Source of the DNA: an uncultured bacterium
Lineage (GTDB): Bacteria; Cyanobacteriota; Vampirovibrionia; Gastranaerophilales; Gastranaerophilaceae
DNA length: 17,695 bases
Direction: 5' to 3'
Assembly (NCBI GenBank): GCA_937894665.1
Contig: CALAWF010000147.1
Coordinates: 1 to 17,695 of the forward strand
Shown here: positions 7,800 to 15,147 of the stretch, in pieces
Numbering within the stretch: position 1 is the first letter of the stretch
Layout: each line of letters begins with the position of its first letter
Program-made: the position numbers and the translations under genes
Notes under the pieces: model-generated
Database searches by the model: none
What the model saw: only the letters and a program-made list of their open reading frames with translations
Told to the model about the DNA's origin: nothing

Positions 7800-9533
7800 A
7801 TGGAAAAATTTGAATTTAATTTGTCTATCCCAGAATTAGAAAAGAGAACTAACAAAGATTATTTGATTCACAAAAAGTTTTTGAAGGCTGATGCTCCGGA
7901 GTATTTAGCTTTAGCTGAGGGGGACAAAAAAGCTCTTGTTCATTTATGTAGAGCTGCAGAAATTTTAGAAAAAATCAATATGCAGCTTGATTGCAAACAT
8001 AACTTAGAAGTTAAAGAATTTTTGGAAACTGAATCTGCAAAAGGTAATAAGCAAGCTAAATTAACAAAGATTTTATTTGATGCTCAAAAAGGTGTAAATG
8101 CCATAGATACAATGTCAAATCCTATAAGACTTATCAAGGGAATTGAAGAAAAGCCAGGAAAAGGTGTTTATCCGGAAGATTTATCTAAGGAAGAATTCCA
8201 TACAGTTATTTTAAGAATGTTGAATGAAGGAAAAGTTGACGAAGTTAGAGATATTTTAACTCAACGTTCAGTTGTAGTTCGAGCTGCAGAAGATTTAGCT
8301 GGAATTGATTATATTGATTATTTCAGTGAAGATTTTGCAAAAATGGCTGATGAACTTGATAAAGCTGCAGAAGTTTCTACAAATGCAGATTTCAATGAGT
8401 ATTTGAACCTTCAAGCTAAAGCTCTAAGAACAGCAGATCCAATGTTGGATGCTTATGCTGATAAAAAATGGGCAACTCTTCAAGATACTCCGTTAGAGTT
8501 TACTATCACCCGTGAAAATTACGAAGATGAAATGACTGGCACAATTGTTGAAAATGAAGAATTGTCAGCAAAATTGAAAGAGTATAATATTTCTCCTATT
8601 CCTAAAGATTTTTTAGGTGGTAGAGTAGGAATTATAAATAAAAAAGGTACGGATGCTTTAATGGCAATTAAAAAATATCTACCAACTTTGGCTGATAATA
8701 TGCCGTACAAAGAAGAATATGAGCAAACAATTTCAGCAGAAGAAGATGCTAAACAAACCATGGTTGATGTTGATATGGTTATGGCATCCGGTGATGTAGG
8801 AGAATATCGTGGCGGTATTACTCTGGCTGAAAATCTTCCAAATTCCGACAAATTGTCTTTAACAATTGGTGGTGGTAGAAGAAATGTTTATCATAGACAA
8901 ATTAGATTTATCAGTGATACTAAAAAATTGCAAGAAAGATTGGATGCAATTTTAGATAAAGAACAACATAAATATTACCTTGATGAAGCTGACCACTGGT
9001 TTACTATCGGGCATGAAAATGCACACTCTCTCGGACCAAAAGAAAGCAGCGAAAAATTAGGAAAATACAGAAATATAATTGAAGAAAACAAAGCTGATAT
9101 GGGTTCTTTGACTTTTGTTGATTTATTAACAGAACTTGGTATGTACACTCAAGAACAACGCTTGCAAATTATTGTTACAACGGTTGCAGATAACTTCTTG
9201 AAATCTAAACCAACTATGTCCCAAGCTCACAGAGTTAGAACGGTTATGCAAAATAAATATTTTGCTGAACGTGGAGGATATACGATTACAAAAGATGGTA
9301 AAATTCACGTAAATATTGATAAAGCGGTTCCTATTGCAAAAGAAATGTTAGCTGAAATTATTAGAATTCAAATCGATGGAGATTTTAATAAGGCTGAAAA
9401 ATATGTAATGGATAACTTTGTTTGGACAGATAATATGGAACTTATTGCTCAAAAATTGCAAAAGGTTTCTAAGGCTCTAAATGGAACATTAGAAACAGAG
9501 TTGGCTGATAAACTTTTAAAAGGAGAAATCTAA
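7800..9533 (+). CDS. M49-like (dipeptidyl-peptidase III-like) zinc metallopeptidase
   Basis: Putative cytoplasmic zinc peptidase of 577 aa. The zinc site reads HENAH (H405, E406, H409) in the context FTIGHENAHSLGP, followed by IEENKADMGSL, where E428/E429 would supply the third ligand (EExxAD). This HExxH...LGP...EExKAD pairing is typical of bacterial M49-related proteins, which act as amino-terminal dipeptidases on short peptides; classical eukaryotic DPP III has HELLGH and EECRAE. No signal peptide or membrane segment is visible; the first 230 residues are helical and Glu/Lys-rich. The SD AGGAG is 8 nt before the ATG. The next gene, a two-TM protein, starts immediately after the stop codon, so the two are translationally linked. 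Family placement rests on the motifs; substrate is unknown. Confidence 0.75.
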   Translation: MEKFEFNLSIPELEKRTNKDYLIHKKFLKADAPEYLALAEGDKKALVHLCRAAEILEKINMQLDCKHNLEVKEFLETESAKGNKQAKLTKILFDAQKGVNAIDTMSNPIRLIKGIEEKPGKGVYPEDLSKEEFHTVILRMLNEGKVDEVRDILTQRSVVVRAAEDLAGIDYIDYFSEDFAKMADELDKAAEVSTNADFNEYLNLQAKALRTADPMLDAYADKKWATLQDTPLEFTITRENYEDEMTGTIVENEELSAKLKEYNISPIPKDFLGGRVGIINKKGTDALMAIKKYLPTLADNMPYKEEYEQTISAEEDAKQTMVDVDMVMASGDVGEYRGGITLAENLPNSDKLSLTIGGGRRNVYHRQIRFISDTKKLQERLDAILDKEQHKYYLDEADHWFTIGHENAHSLGPKESSEKLGKYRNIIEENKADMGSLTFVDLLTELGMYTQEQRLQIIVTTVADNFLKSKPTMSQAHRVRTVMQNKYFAERGGYTITKDGKIHVNIDKAVPIAKEMLAEIIRIQIDGDFNKAEKYVMDNFVWTDNMELIAQKLQKVSKALNGTLETELADKLLKGEI

Positions 9534-10160
9534 TTGGCTTTACATGGCACGGTTAAATATTCGGATATGAAAGAGCTGGTTGTAGCTCTTTCTAAAAAAT
9601 ACATCGCTTTGGCAGTTGTTTTAGCGGTACTTGTGCCAGGTGTTTGTGCGTGGTTTTGGACATACAATTTTGATGTGAAATTATCTTGTGATAGGTCAAA
9701 AAACTTGTGCCAAATTGAGAGAGTTAATTTAGCAAATCAAAAAGTTGTTCAAAAGATTGCCCAAACGGATATTTTGAATGCTCAAAGAAGTATCAATCTC
9801 CCGTTTTTATCTGACAAACAGGCTCCTGTTGCAGGTGCAAACCATTCTATAATTTTACGATTGAAAAATGGTAAAGGTATAAAAATTTATGATATAAATA
9901 CAAGGTTTTCTCAACCAATTGAAGATATGAACGAAAAGGCTAATCAGATTAATTCATATCTTGAAGGTGGTCAAAATGGTTATAGCTTCCATCATATCAA
10001 TCGCTATGGATTATCAAGTATTGCGTTGAAATTGTTTTTTATATTTCTTTTGAGTTTGATAGGATTTTTCTTTTTAGTTCCATCCGTTTTTGAAATTATT
10101 TTGGCGATGAAACCTGAAAATGTTATAGGTAAATTTATTTTTAAATTAGAAAAAAAATAG
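9534..10160 (+). CDS. Two-TM membrane protein of unknown function, TTG start
   Basis: Protein of 208 aa, not recognised. It begins with TTG directly after the TAA of the peptidase gene; the SD AAAAGGAG lies within the end of that gene, 8 nt upstream, so the TTG start is well supported. Two transmembrane segments (about 22-43, YIALAVVLAVLVPGVCAWFW; about 163-191, IALKLFFIFLLSLIGFFFLV) flank a soluble domain of about 120 residues with two Cys (C52, C59) and beta-rich stretches (SIILRLKNGKGIKIYDINTRF). Both ends would lie on the same side of the membrane, with the domain probably extracytoplasmic. Its stop codon is 1 nt from that of the convergent phosphatase gene, with no terminator between them. 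Confidence 0.78.
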   Translation: MALHGTVKYSDMKELVVALSKKYIALAVVLAVLVPGVCAWFWTYNFDVKLSCDRSKNLCQIERVNLANQKVVQKIAQTDILNAQRSINLPFLSDKQAPVAGANHSIILRLKNGKGIKIYDINTRFSQPIEDMNEKANQINSYLEGGQNGYSFHHINRYGLSSIALKLFFIFLLSLIGFFFLVPSVFEIILAMKPENVIGKFIFKLEKK

Positions 10161-10161
10161 G

Positions 10162-10644
10162 TTATTTTTTGTATTTATTAATAAAGTGTATTCCCCAAGA
10201 AATCATATCAGGATAGCATTCAATATGATGTCCTTTTGCAATCCATTCAATAACATTGTCTTTGGTTTTTCCAATGTTGTTGAATTCTTTGTATAAAAAG
10301 GAATATAAACCGGTTCTATCAACCCCAGCTTGACAGTGAACGTGAAGTTTTCCGTCTTCTTTTTTTACTTGATCTGCCAAGTTTAAAAATTTGAAGATAT
10401 TTTGACTCATTGGATGTCTTGGATGAGCTGGAATATGATGGTATTTTATTCCAAGTTTTTTTGCAACTTGTCTTTCGTCAAATTCATTAATAGTATGATG
10501 TCTAAGATTTACAACATCAGTCACCCCTTGTTCTTTTAGCCATTTGAAATCGTCTTTTGATGGCTGTGCAGAACGAGAGATGTATTTATCAATTTGAGAA
10601 TAGTTTTTGGGTTGTCCTAAAAATGATACTTGTGCTACTTTCAT
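10162..10644 (-). CDS. Dual-specificity/tyrosine-type cysteine phosphatase
   Basis: Small phosphatase of 160 aa with the signature HCQAGVDRTG (C104 nucleophile, R110 phosphate-binding, T111), i.e. CX5R-T. The upstream elements ISRSAQPSKDDFKWLKEQGVTDVVNLR (about 22-48) match the DSP/Siw14-like group. The loop where the general-acid Asp usually sits reads IPAHPRHPMSQN (71-82) and contains no Asp, so the mechanism or substrate may differ. The N-terminus MKVAQVSFLGQPKNY carries a VSFLG motif like the VSFTG of the 12362-12886 protein. No SD is seen; TAAAAT ends 6 nt before the ATG. The substrate is unknown: phosphoprotein, phosphoinositide-like or nucleotide. Confidence 0.82.
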   Translation of the reverse strand: MKVAQVSFLGQPKNYSQIDKYISRSAQPSKDDFKWLKEQGVTDVVNLRHHTINEFDERQVAKKLGIKYHHIPAHPRHPMSQNIFKFLNLADQVKKEDGKLHVHCQAGVDRTGLYSFLYKEFNNIGKTKDNVIEWIAKGHHIECYPDMISWGIHFINKYKK

Positions 10645-10650
10645 ATGTTG

Positions 10651-10656
10651 ATTTTA
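10651..10656 (-). promoter_or_regulatory. Candidate -10 adjacent to phosphatase ATG
   Basis: TAAAAT on the minus strand ends 6 nt before the start codon, and no SD is visible. The -35 is not recognisable, so the call is weak; it fits the leaderless pattern seen at three other genes in the window. Confidence 0.3.
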
Positions 10657-10663
10657 CAACAAG

Positions 10664-10683
10664 GATATATTTACGGATATATC
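10664..10683. repeat. Inverted repeat between folE2 and phosphatase gene
   Basis: GATATAT / ATATATC (10664-10670 and 10677-10683) around a 6-nt centre; GGATATAT also occurs twice in direct orientation 12 nt apart. It lies directly upstream of the candidate phosphatase promoter and downstream of the folE2 stop. It has no T tail, so it is more likely an operator than a terminator. Confidence 0.4.
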
Positions 10684-10707
10684 TATTCTCTATTTGTTAA
10701 GATATGT

Positions 10708-11484
10708 TTAACCTTCTTTTTGGTAAGCCCAAGCTGAATGATTGTGAATACTTTCAAATGCTTCACAATCAACTTCAAACGATGTGATTGTTTTGTGATT
10801 CCTTAACTTAACCACAACTTCTCTCAATACATCCTCTACAAATCTCGGATTTTCCCAAGCGTGTTCTGTTACGTATTTTTCATCTTGACGTTTCAATAAT
10901 GGGTAAACAGGGCAAGATGCACAAGATTCGATTAGTTCTATTAAATCTTCTAACCATACATGTTCTGTTTCATCGTATGATACTTTTACTGAAATTATTG
11001 CTCTTTGGTTATGTGCACCATTATCCGAAATTTCTTTTGAACAAGGACAAAGAGTTGTTACAGGGACTTTTACTCCTAAAATAAATTTGTAATCTTCTCC
11101 ATCCATAATTCCTTCAAATGAACAATCATAACACATTGGAGCGGAAAGTTTTGTTACAGGAGCTTTTTTATCAACAAAGTATTTGAAGTTGAATTCAAGT
11201 TCTCCGCTTTGAGCATGTAATTTTTTGATAATCTTTTCTAGGCATCCTTTAATATCGACTCCTAAAAGGTCTTTTGTTCTCCATTCGTTTAGAACTTCTA
11301 CAAAACGGCTCATATGGGTTCCCTTGTAATTTCTTGGAAGAGATACACAAACACGAGCTTCTGCATAAACAGTTTTATTTGAAGCGTTTTTGCGTTGAAT
11401 AATTAAAGGTAATTCAACGTGTTTGATACCTACTTTTTGAATATCTACATTTCTGTTATCTTGAGTGTTTTGTACGTCTTTCAT
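10708..11484 (-). CDS. folE2: GTP cyclohydrolase IB (FolE2)
   Basis: Cytoplasmic T-fold enzyme of 258 aa that converts GTP to 7,8-dihydroneopterin triphosphate, the first step of folate and, via QueD/E/C/F, queuosine synthesis. FolE2 hallmarks: KGTHMSRF (54-61), PMCYDCSFEG, the catalytic-Cys motif TTLCPCSKEIS (C146 is probably the nucleophile, with C148), AHNQR (157-161), and C-terminal ESIHNHSAWA. It lies 4 nt after mazG and the SD (AGGA) overlaps the mazG end, so the two are one operon. FolE2 uses metals other than Zn and in some bacteria is Zur-controlled, but no Zur-like site or separate promoter was seen. With queF nearby it supports a queuosine pathway in this organism. Confidence 0.96.
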   Translation of the reverse strand: MKDVQNTQDNRNVDIQKVGIKHVELPLIIQRKNASNKTVYAEARVCVSLPRNYKGTHMSRFVEVLNEWRTKDLLGVDIKGCLEKIIKKLHAQSGELEFNFKYFVDKKAPVTKLSAPMCYDCSFEGIMDGEDYKFILGVKVPVTTLCPCSKEISDNGAHNQRAIISVKVSYDETEHVWLEDLIELIESCASCPVYPLLKRQDEKYVTEHAWENPRFVEDVLREVVVKLRNHKTITSFEVDCEAFESIHNHSAWAYQKEG

Positions 11485-11488
11485 TTAA

Positions 11489-12265
11489 TTAATTTCCTAG
11501 TGATTTTTTTGCTTGTTTCCAAAGATTGTCAAACTCTTCAAATGAATAATCATTTAAAGGTTTAATTGCTAAATCTTCCATTTTACGAAATCTTTTTTCA
11601 AATTTTTTGTTAGCTTTTAAAAGAGCTTGTTCTGCATCAATTTTGTTCCAGCGAGCAAGATTGACAATTGCAAATAAAATATCGCCCATTTCTTCTTCCA
11701 TGTGAGCTTTATCTTTTTCTTTTTCGGCTTCTTTAAACTCATCAATTTCAGACATTATACATTCATATAAAGATTCTTCATTTGGCCATTCAAAGCCTGT
11801 TTTAATAGCTCTTTTAGAAATTTTTTGTGCTGCAATTAGTGCGGCTTGACTGCGTGATAATCCGTCCATTGCTGATTTTCGCTCTGTTTTTTCTTCTGAT
11901 TTTAGTTTTTCCCAAGTTTTTAAAACATCATCGGCATTATCAATTTTAGCTGTTCCAAAAACGTGTGGATGGCGGTGAATTAGTTTTTCTTTCAACTCTT
12001 TTGCAACATCATCAAGTGTAAATTCATTTGCTTCAGATGCAATTTGAGAATGCAATAAGACTTGTAATAAAACATCTCCAAGTTCTTCTCTAAGGTGTGG
12101 AGCATCGTTATCGTCAATCGCATCCACTGCCTCGTAGGCTTCTTCTAGCATATTAGGACGAAGAGAGGCGTGTGTTTGTTCTCTATCCCAAGGACAACCG
12201 TCCGGAGCTCTCAATTTTGCTACTACTTCTATTAATTCTTCCAAATTCTTGTATTTCTTATCCAT
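11489..12265 (-). CDS. mazG: Nucleoside triphosphate pyrophosphohydrolase MazG
   Basis: Hydrolyses (d)NTPs to NMP plus PPi; roles include sanitising the nucleotide pool and modulating ppGpp. It is a two-domain MazG of 258 aa, close to E. coli MazG (about 263 aa). The first domain has the signature GCPWDREQTHASLRPNMLEE (23-42), with Mg-binding E41/E42/E45 and E60-E61-x-x-D64 (EELGDVLLQ). The HRHPHVFG motif is at 97-104. The second domain has SEIDEF (172-177) and EEMGDILFA (191-199), so both EExxE/ExxD sets are intact. No SD precedes the ATG, and an extended -10 (TGT-TAGAAT) ends only 6 nt upstream, suggesting a leaderless mRNA. First gene of the mazG-folE2 operon. Confidence 0.96.
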   Translation of the reverse strand: MDKKYKNLEELIEVVAKLRAPDGCPWDREQTHASLRPNMLEEAYEAVDAIDDNDAPHLREELGDVLLQVLLHSQIASEANEFTLDDVAKELKEKLIHRHPHVFGTAKIDNADDVLKTWEKLKSEEKTERKSAMDGLSRSQAALIAAQKISKRAIKTGFEWPNEESLYECIMSEIDEFKEAEKEKDKAHMEEEMGDILFAIVNLARWNKIDAEQALLKANKKFEKRFRKMEDLAIKPLNDYSFEEFDNLWKQAKKSLGN

Positions 12266-12271
12266 ATTCTT

Positions 12272-12280
12272 ATTCTAACA
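12272..12280 (-). promoter_or_regulatory. Extended -10 of mazG-folE2, leaderless geometry
   Basis: TGT-TAGAAT on the minus strand (hexamer 12272-12277) ends 6 nt before the mazG ATG. The candidate -35, TCAACC at 17-nt spacing, is weak. It is divergent from, and overlaps the -35 zone of, the 12362 promoter. Confidence 0.5.
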
Positions 12281-12296
12281 CAAATCCTACAAAAGG

Positions 12297-12327
12297 TTGA
12301 TTTAAAAAATGCGGACTATGCTAGACT
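12297..12327 (+). promoter_or_regulatory. Candidate promoter of the 12362-13290 module
   Basis: TTGATT (12297-12302) and an extended -10 TGC-TAGACT (hexamer 12322-12327). The spacing is 19 nt, longer than usual, so activity may rely on the extended -10 or an activator. Confidence 0.4.
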
Positions 12328-12361
12328 ATATACGTAGAGTAGTAGTAGAGAGGTTTAATCA

Positions 12362-12886
12362 ATGACAGCTATAGAAAGAATCAATCAATTAAGCCACCGT
12401 ATTTTTAATACGAGCAAAAATGAACAACAAACATCAAGAACTAGCAATCCATTTGCTGCTTCTAATTTTCAAAAAAATATCTTAACAGAAGATGTTTTTG
12501 AATCAAGCAAATCAAAACAAGCAGACAAAGTTAGCTTTACAGGTAATTTAACAGCTAGTTCAAAGAGAATATATTCAACATTCGTTGGTTCAATCAGCGA
12601 TTTTGGAAGCAAATTTTATGAAGGAATTGAATCAGTAAAAGCATTCTGCTCAAGAATGAAAGATGGTTTAGTTTCTACTTGGAATAAAATCCAAGAAATC
12701 GGAAACAAAGAAGTTTCTTTAGATGGAGCAAAAGAAGTTCTATCTAGAGATATTACATCATTCTTTGTAAATTCTCACGATAGAGAAATTGCAAAAATGT
12801 CAAAAATGGATCCTCATTCAGAGGTTAAACCAATGTTTAGAGATGCCTTGTCAGCACTAGAATCTGATATGGTTCAGGCTGCGTAA
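12362..12886 (+). CDS. Hypothetical helical protein with VSFTGN motif
   Basis: Protein of 174 aa, not recognised. Strong SD (GAGAGGT, 7 nt from the ATG). The first 55 residues are Ser/Asn/Gln-rich and look disordered; the motif KVSFTGNL (56-63) follows. The remainder is amphipathic-helical (about 66-174), with DFGSKFYEGIESVKAFCSRM and EIAKMSKMDPHSEVKPMFRDAL. There is no signal peptide, TM segment or recognisable catalytic motif. It is the first gene of a two-gene unit with the 12904-13290 protein (17-nt gap, strong SD), so the two products may act together. The VSFTG segment resembles VSFLG in the phosphatase at 10162-10644. No function is proposed. Confidence 0.75.
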   Translation: MTAIERINQLSHRIFNTSKNEQQTSRTSNPFAASNFQKNILTEDVFESSKSKQADKVSFTGNLTASSKRIYSTFVGSISDFGSKFYEGIESVKAFCSRMKDGLVSTWNKIQEIGNKEVSLDGAKEVLSRDITSFFVNSHDREIAKMSKMDPHSEVKPMFRDALSALESDMVQAA

Positions 12887-12903
12887 GGGAGGAAGGATAG
12901 AAA

Positions 12904-13290
12904 ATGGATAACAATATGAGAAACAACAAAAACTTTAACAAAGTAAGTAACATTATTGAGTCATTAACTGTTAACCCAAATCCTGATTCAGTTGCAGTGT
13001 TAGAAGAAATCGGTACAAACTCTTCTATTGATGAAGTAAGAGAAATGACTTCTCGTGCATTAGTAAAAAGAAATGAACACGATTCATTGAATGTGGTTAT
13101 TGCAAACAGAGGAAAAGGTATCAATGATATGTCAACTGTCGTTGCAATGAGTACAATTAACGAACTTCTTTCTTTAGAAAATAAAGAAGAAGCAATGAGA
13201 GTATTAGAAAATACAATTTCTTCAGAAAGTTTTGATGAAGAAGTTAAGGAAAATGCTCGTTCAGTAAAAGCATTGATGGCATTAAGCTAA
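12904..13290 (+). CDS. Small helical-repeat-like hypothetical protein
   Basis: Protein of 128 aa, not recognised. It has a purine-rich SD (GGGAGGAAGGA, ending 6 nt before the ATG). After an Asn-rich start (MDNNMRNNKNFNK) the sequence is all-helical with a repeating pattern of about 30-35 residues (PDSVAVLEEIGTN, STINELLSLENKEEAMRVLE, DEEVKENARSVKALM) that resembles HEAT/ARM-like helical hairpins, suggesting a protein-binding scaffold. It is the second gene of the 12362-13290 module, followed by a strong bidirectional terminator. The helical reading is from sequence pattern only. Confidence 0.75.
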   Translation: MDNNMRNNKNFNKVSNIIESLTVNPNPDSVAVLEEIGTNSSIDEVREMTSRALVKRNEHDSLNVVIANRGKGINDMSTVVAMSTINELLSLENKEEAMRVLENTISSESFDEEVKENARSVKALMALS

Positions 13291-13316
13291 TTGAAAAGAT
13301 TAAACCAAATAATATA

Positions 13317-13350
13317 AAATCAGCGAGAGGATTTATCCCCTCGCTGATTT
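13317..13350. terminator. Bidirectional terminator between 12904 gene and ade
   Basis: Stem AAATCAGCGAG / CTCGCTGATTT plus two inner G-C pairs after one A-C mismatch (13317-13330 with 13337-13350), loop of 6 nt. T-rich sequence flanks both sides, and it lies between convergent genes, 2 nt from the ade stop codon. Confidence 0.85.
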
Positions 13351-13352
13351 GT

Positions 13353-15071
13353 TTATACAAACAAATTTGTTACTTCAAATTTTCCGACATCGATTAGACC
13401 TTTGTCGGTAATTTTAATTTCCGGAATTACTGACAATGACAAAAATGCCATACTCATAAACGGGTCGTTGATTTTGCAACCAATGTCTGATGCAGTTTTT
13501 TCAAGTGTTTGAAGTTTATTCATAACTGTTTCAGCCGGTTCTTCTGACATCAAACCTGCGATTGGAAGTTTTAGTTGTGCTAAGGTTTTTCCATTTTCAA
13601 CAATAATTTTACCCCCTTGTGATTTTACAAGTTGATTTGCCGCATAATACATATCTTCGTCGTTTGTTCCAATAACAATCATATTATGGCTATCGTGTGC
13701 AATTGTTGATGCAATTGCTCCCGTTTTTAATCCAAAACCTTTAACAAAACCAAGCCCAATGTTTCCGGATGCTTTATGTCGTTCAATGACTGCAATCTTT
13801 AGAATATCATTTTTAGTATCTGATGTTGCGTATCCATTTTCATCGTGAACTTTTTCTATTGAAAGTTTTGTAATAAGTTGTTTTGGTATAACATTTATAA
13901 CTTTAATTTCGTTTTTACCTTTAGGAATTTTTATTTGAAAATTTTTTTTCTTAATAGGTTTTACGTTAACAGAACCTCTAAGTTCCGGAGGTTGAAATTC
14001 TGTCATATCGATAATCATTTTCCCATTTTGGGCAACTAGTTCTCCTTTTTTGAATACCATTGTTGGTTCAAAATTTTTCAAATCTTTAAATACTGCAATA
14101 TCAGCATTATATCCTGGGGCAATAGCTCCTGTATTAGGAATTTTAAAATATTCTGCGGTATTTAAACTTGCCATTTGTATTGCTTTGATTGGGTCAACAC
14201 CCATTTCTACCGCTTTTTCAACCATGTTTGAAATGTGTTTTTTCAAGTGTTTTGGGTGTCTGTCGTCTGTTACGAAAATACATTTTCTAGTGTTGTATTT
14301 TTTTAGAACAGGGATAAGTGGTTCTAAATCTCTTGCTCCGGTTGCTTCTCTAATCATAATGTACATACCGAGTCTGATTTTTTCGATTGCTTCTTCCGGT
14401 GTTGTACATTCGTGATCGGATGCAATTCCGGATGCAACATAAGCATTTAATCCTTTGCCGGAAAGTCCCGGAGCGTGTCCATCTACTCTTTTTTGTTTGT
14501 CTAAACCTAGTTTAATCTTGCTTAGAACTTCTTTATCACAATTTATTACTCCGGGGAAATTCATCATTTCTGCAATTCCAAGAACCCATGGTGCATCAAT
14601 TAAAAGAGCTAAATCGTAACAGTTGAGGTCAACTCCTGATGTTTCTAGTCTGGTTGCAGGTACACAAGATGGCAGCATTATATAAACATCAAGCGGTAAA
14701 TCTTTTGTTGCTTCTCTCATAAAGCTAATACCTTGTAATCCCATAACATTTGCAATTTCGTGCGGGTCAGCTACAACGGTTGTTGTGCCTGACGGGATAA
14801 CAAGTTTTGCAAATTCAGAAGGAAGTAACATTCCACTTTCAATATGTACGTGTCCGTCAATAAATGATGGGCTTACGTATGCTCCTTTAAGGTCAATTTC
14901 TTTTTTACCCTTGTATCCTTTTGAAATTCCTGCGACTTTTCCATCTTTGATTGCAATATCTGTTTCGTAAATTTCTTCGGATAAGACATTTACTAATTTT
15001 GCATTTTTAAGTACTAAATCTGCGGGAATTTCTTCTGTGTTAACTTTGATAATTTCTTCTAAACTTGCCAT
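13353..15071 (-). CDS. ade: Adenine deaminase
   Basis: Metal-dependent amidohydrolase of 572 aa that deaminates adenine to hypoxanthine plus ammonia for purine salvage. It shows the Ade (COG1001) hallmarks: FIDGHVHIESGM (H74, H76, E78), VVADPHEIANVMG (D102, H104, E105), the PSCVPATRLETSG segment, VDGHAPGLSG (H199), SDHECT (H220) and VTDDRHP (D269-D270). The C-terminal domain carries TIAHDSHNMIVIG. Length agrees with B. subtilis AdeC and E. coli Ade. A weak purine-rich SD (AAAGAG) is 9 nt from the ATG. The gene has its own promoter with a palindrome in the spacer (15106-15134) and a strong shared terminator, so it looks monocistronic and independently regulated, probably by purine status. Confidence 0.96.
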   Translation of the reverse strand: MASLEEIIKVNTEEIPADLVLKNAKLVNVLSEEIYETDIAIKDGKVAGISKGYKGKKEIDLKGAYVSPSFIDGHVHIESGMLLPSEFAKLVIPSGTTTVVADPHEIANVMGLQGISFMREATKDLPLDVYIMLPSCVPATRLETSGVDLNCYDLALLIDAPWVLGIAEMMNFPGVINCDKEVLSKIKLGLDKQKRVDGHAPGLSGKGLNAYVASGIASDHECTTPEEAIEKIRLGMYIMIREATGARDLEPLIPVLKKYNTRKCIFVTDDRHPKHLKKHISNMVEKAVEMGVDPIKAIQMASLNTAEYFKIPNTGAIAPGYNADIAVFKDLKNFEPTMVFKKGELVAQNGKMIIDMTEFQPPELRGSVNVKPIKKKNFQIKIPKGKNEIKVINVIPKQLITKLSIEKVHDENGYATSDTKNDILKIAVIERHKASGNIGLGFVKGFGLKTGAIASTIAHDSHNMIVIGTNDEDMYYAANQLVKSQGGKIIVENGKTLAQLKLPIAGLMSEEPAETVMNKLQTLEKTASDIGCKINDPFMSMAFLSLSVIPEIKITDKGLIDVGKFEVTNLFV

Positions 15072-15105
15072 ATTTTGATACTCTTTCTCTTATTTTGTTT
15101 ATAAA

Positions 15106-15134
15106 ATATTAGTATCCTAAACAGGATATGTCAA
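15106..15134 (-). promoter_or_regulatory. ade promoter with spacer palindrome (candidate operator)
   Basis: On the minus strand: -35 TTGACA (15129-15134), 17-nt spacer, -10 TAATAT (15106-15111). A perfect inverted repeat TATCCT-N4-AGGATA (15113-15128) fills the spacer almost exactly, the usual place for a regulator bound between the hexamers. The leader would be about 28 nt. Confidence 0.65.
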
Positions 15135-15147
15135 TCAAAAATATTTA

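Noticed and set aside
14050..14415. 121-aa plus-strand open frame opposite ade
   Set aside because: It is the antisense shadow of a conserved adenine deaminase coding region, with no SD or family resemblance. Other antisense frames (e.g. 1168-1419, 8519-8851, 12837-13124, 15428-15757) were dropped for the same reason.
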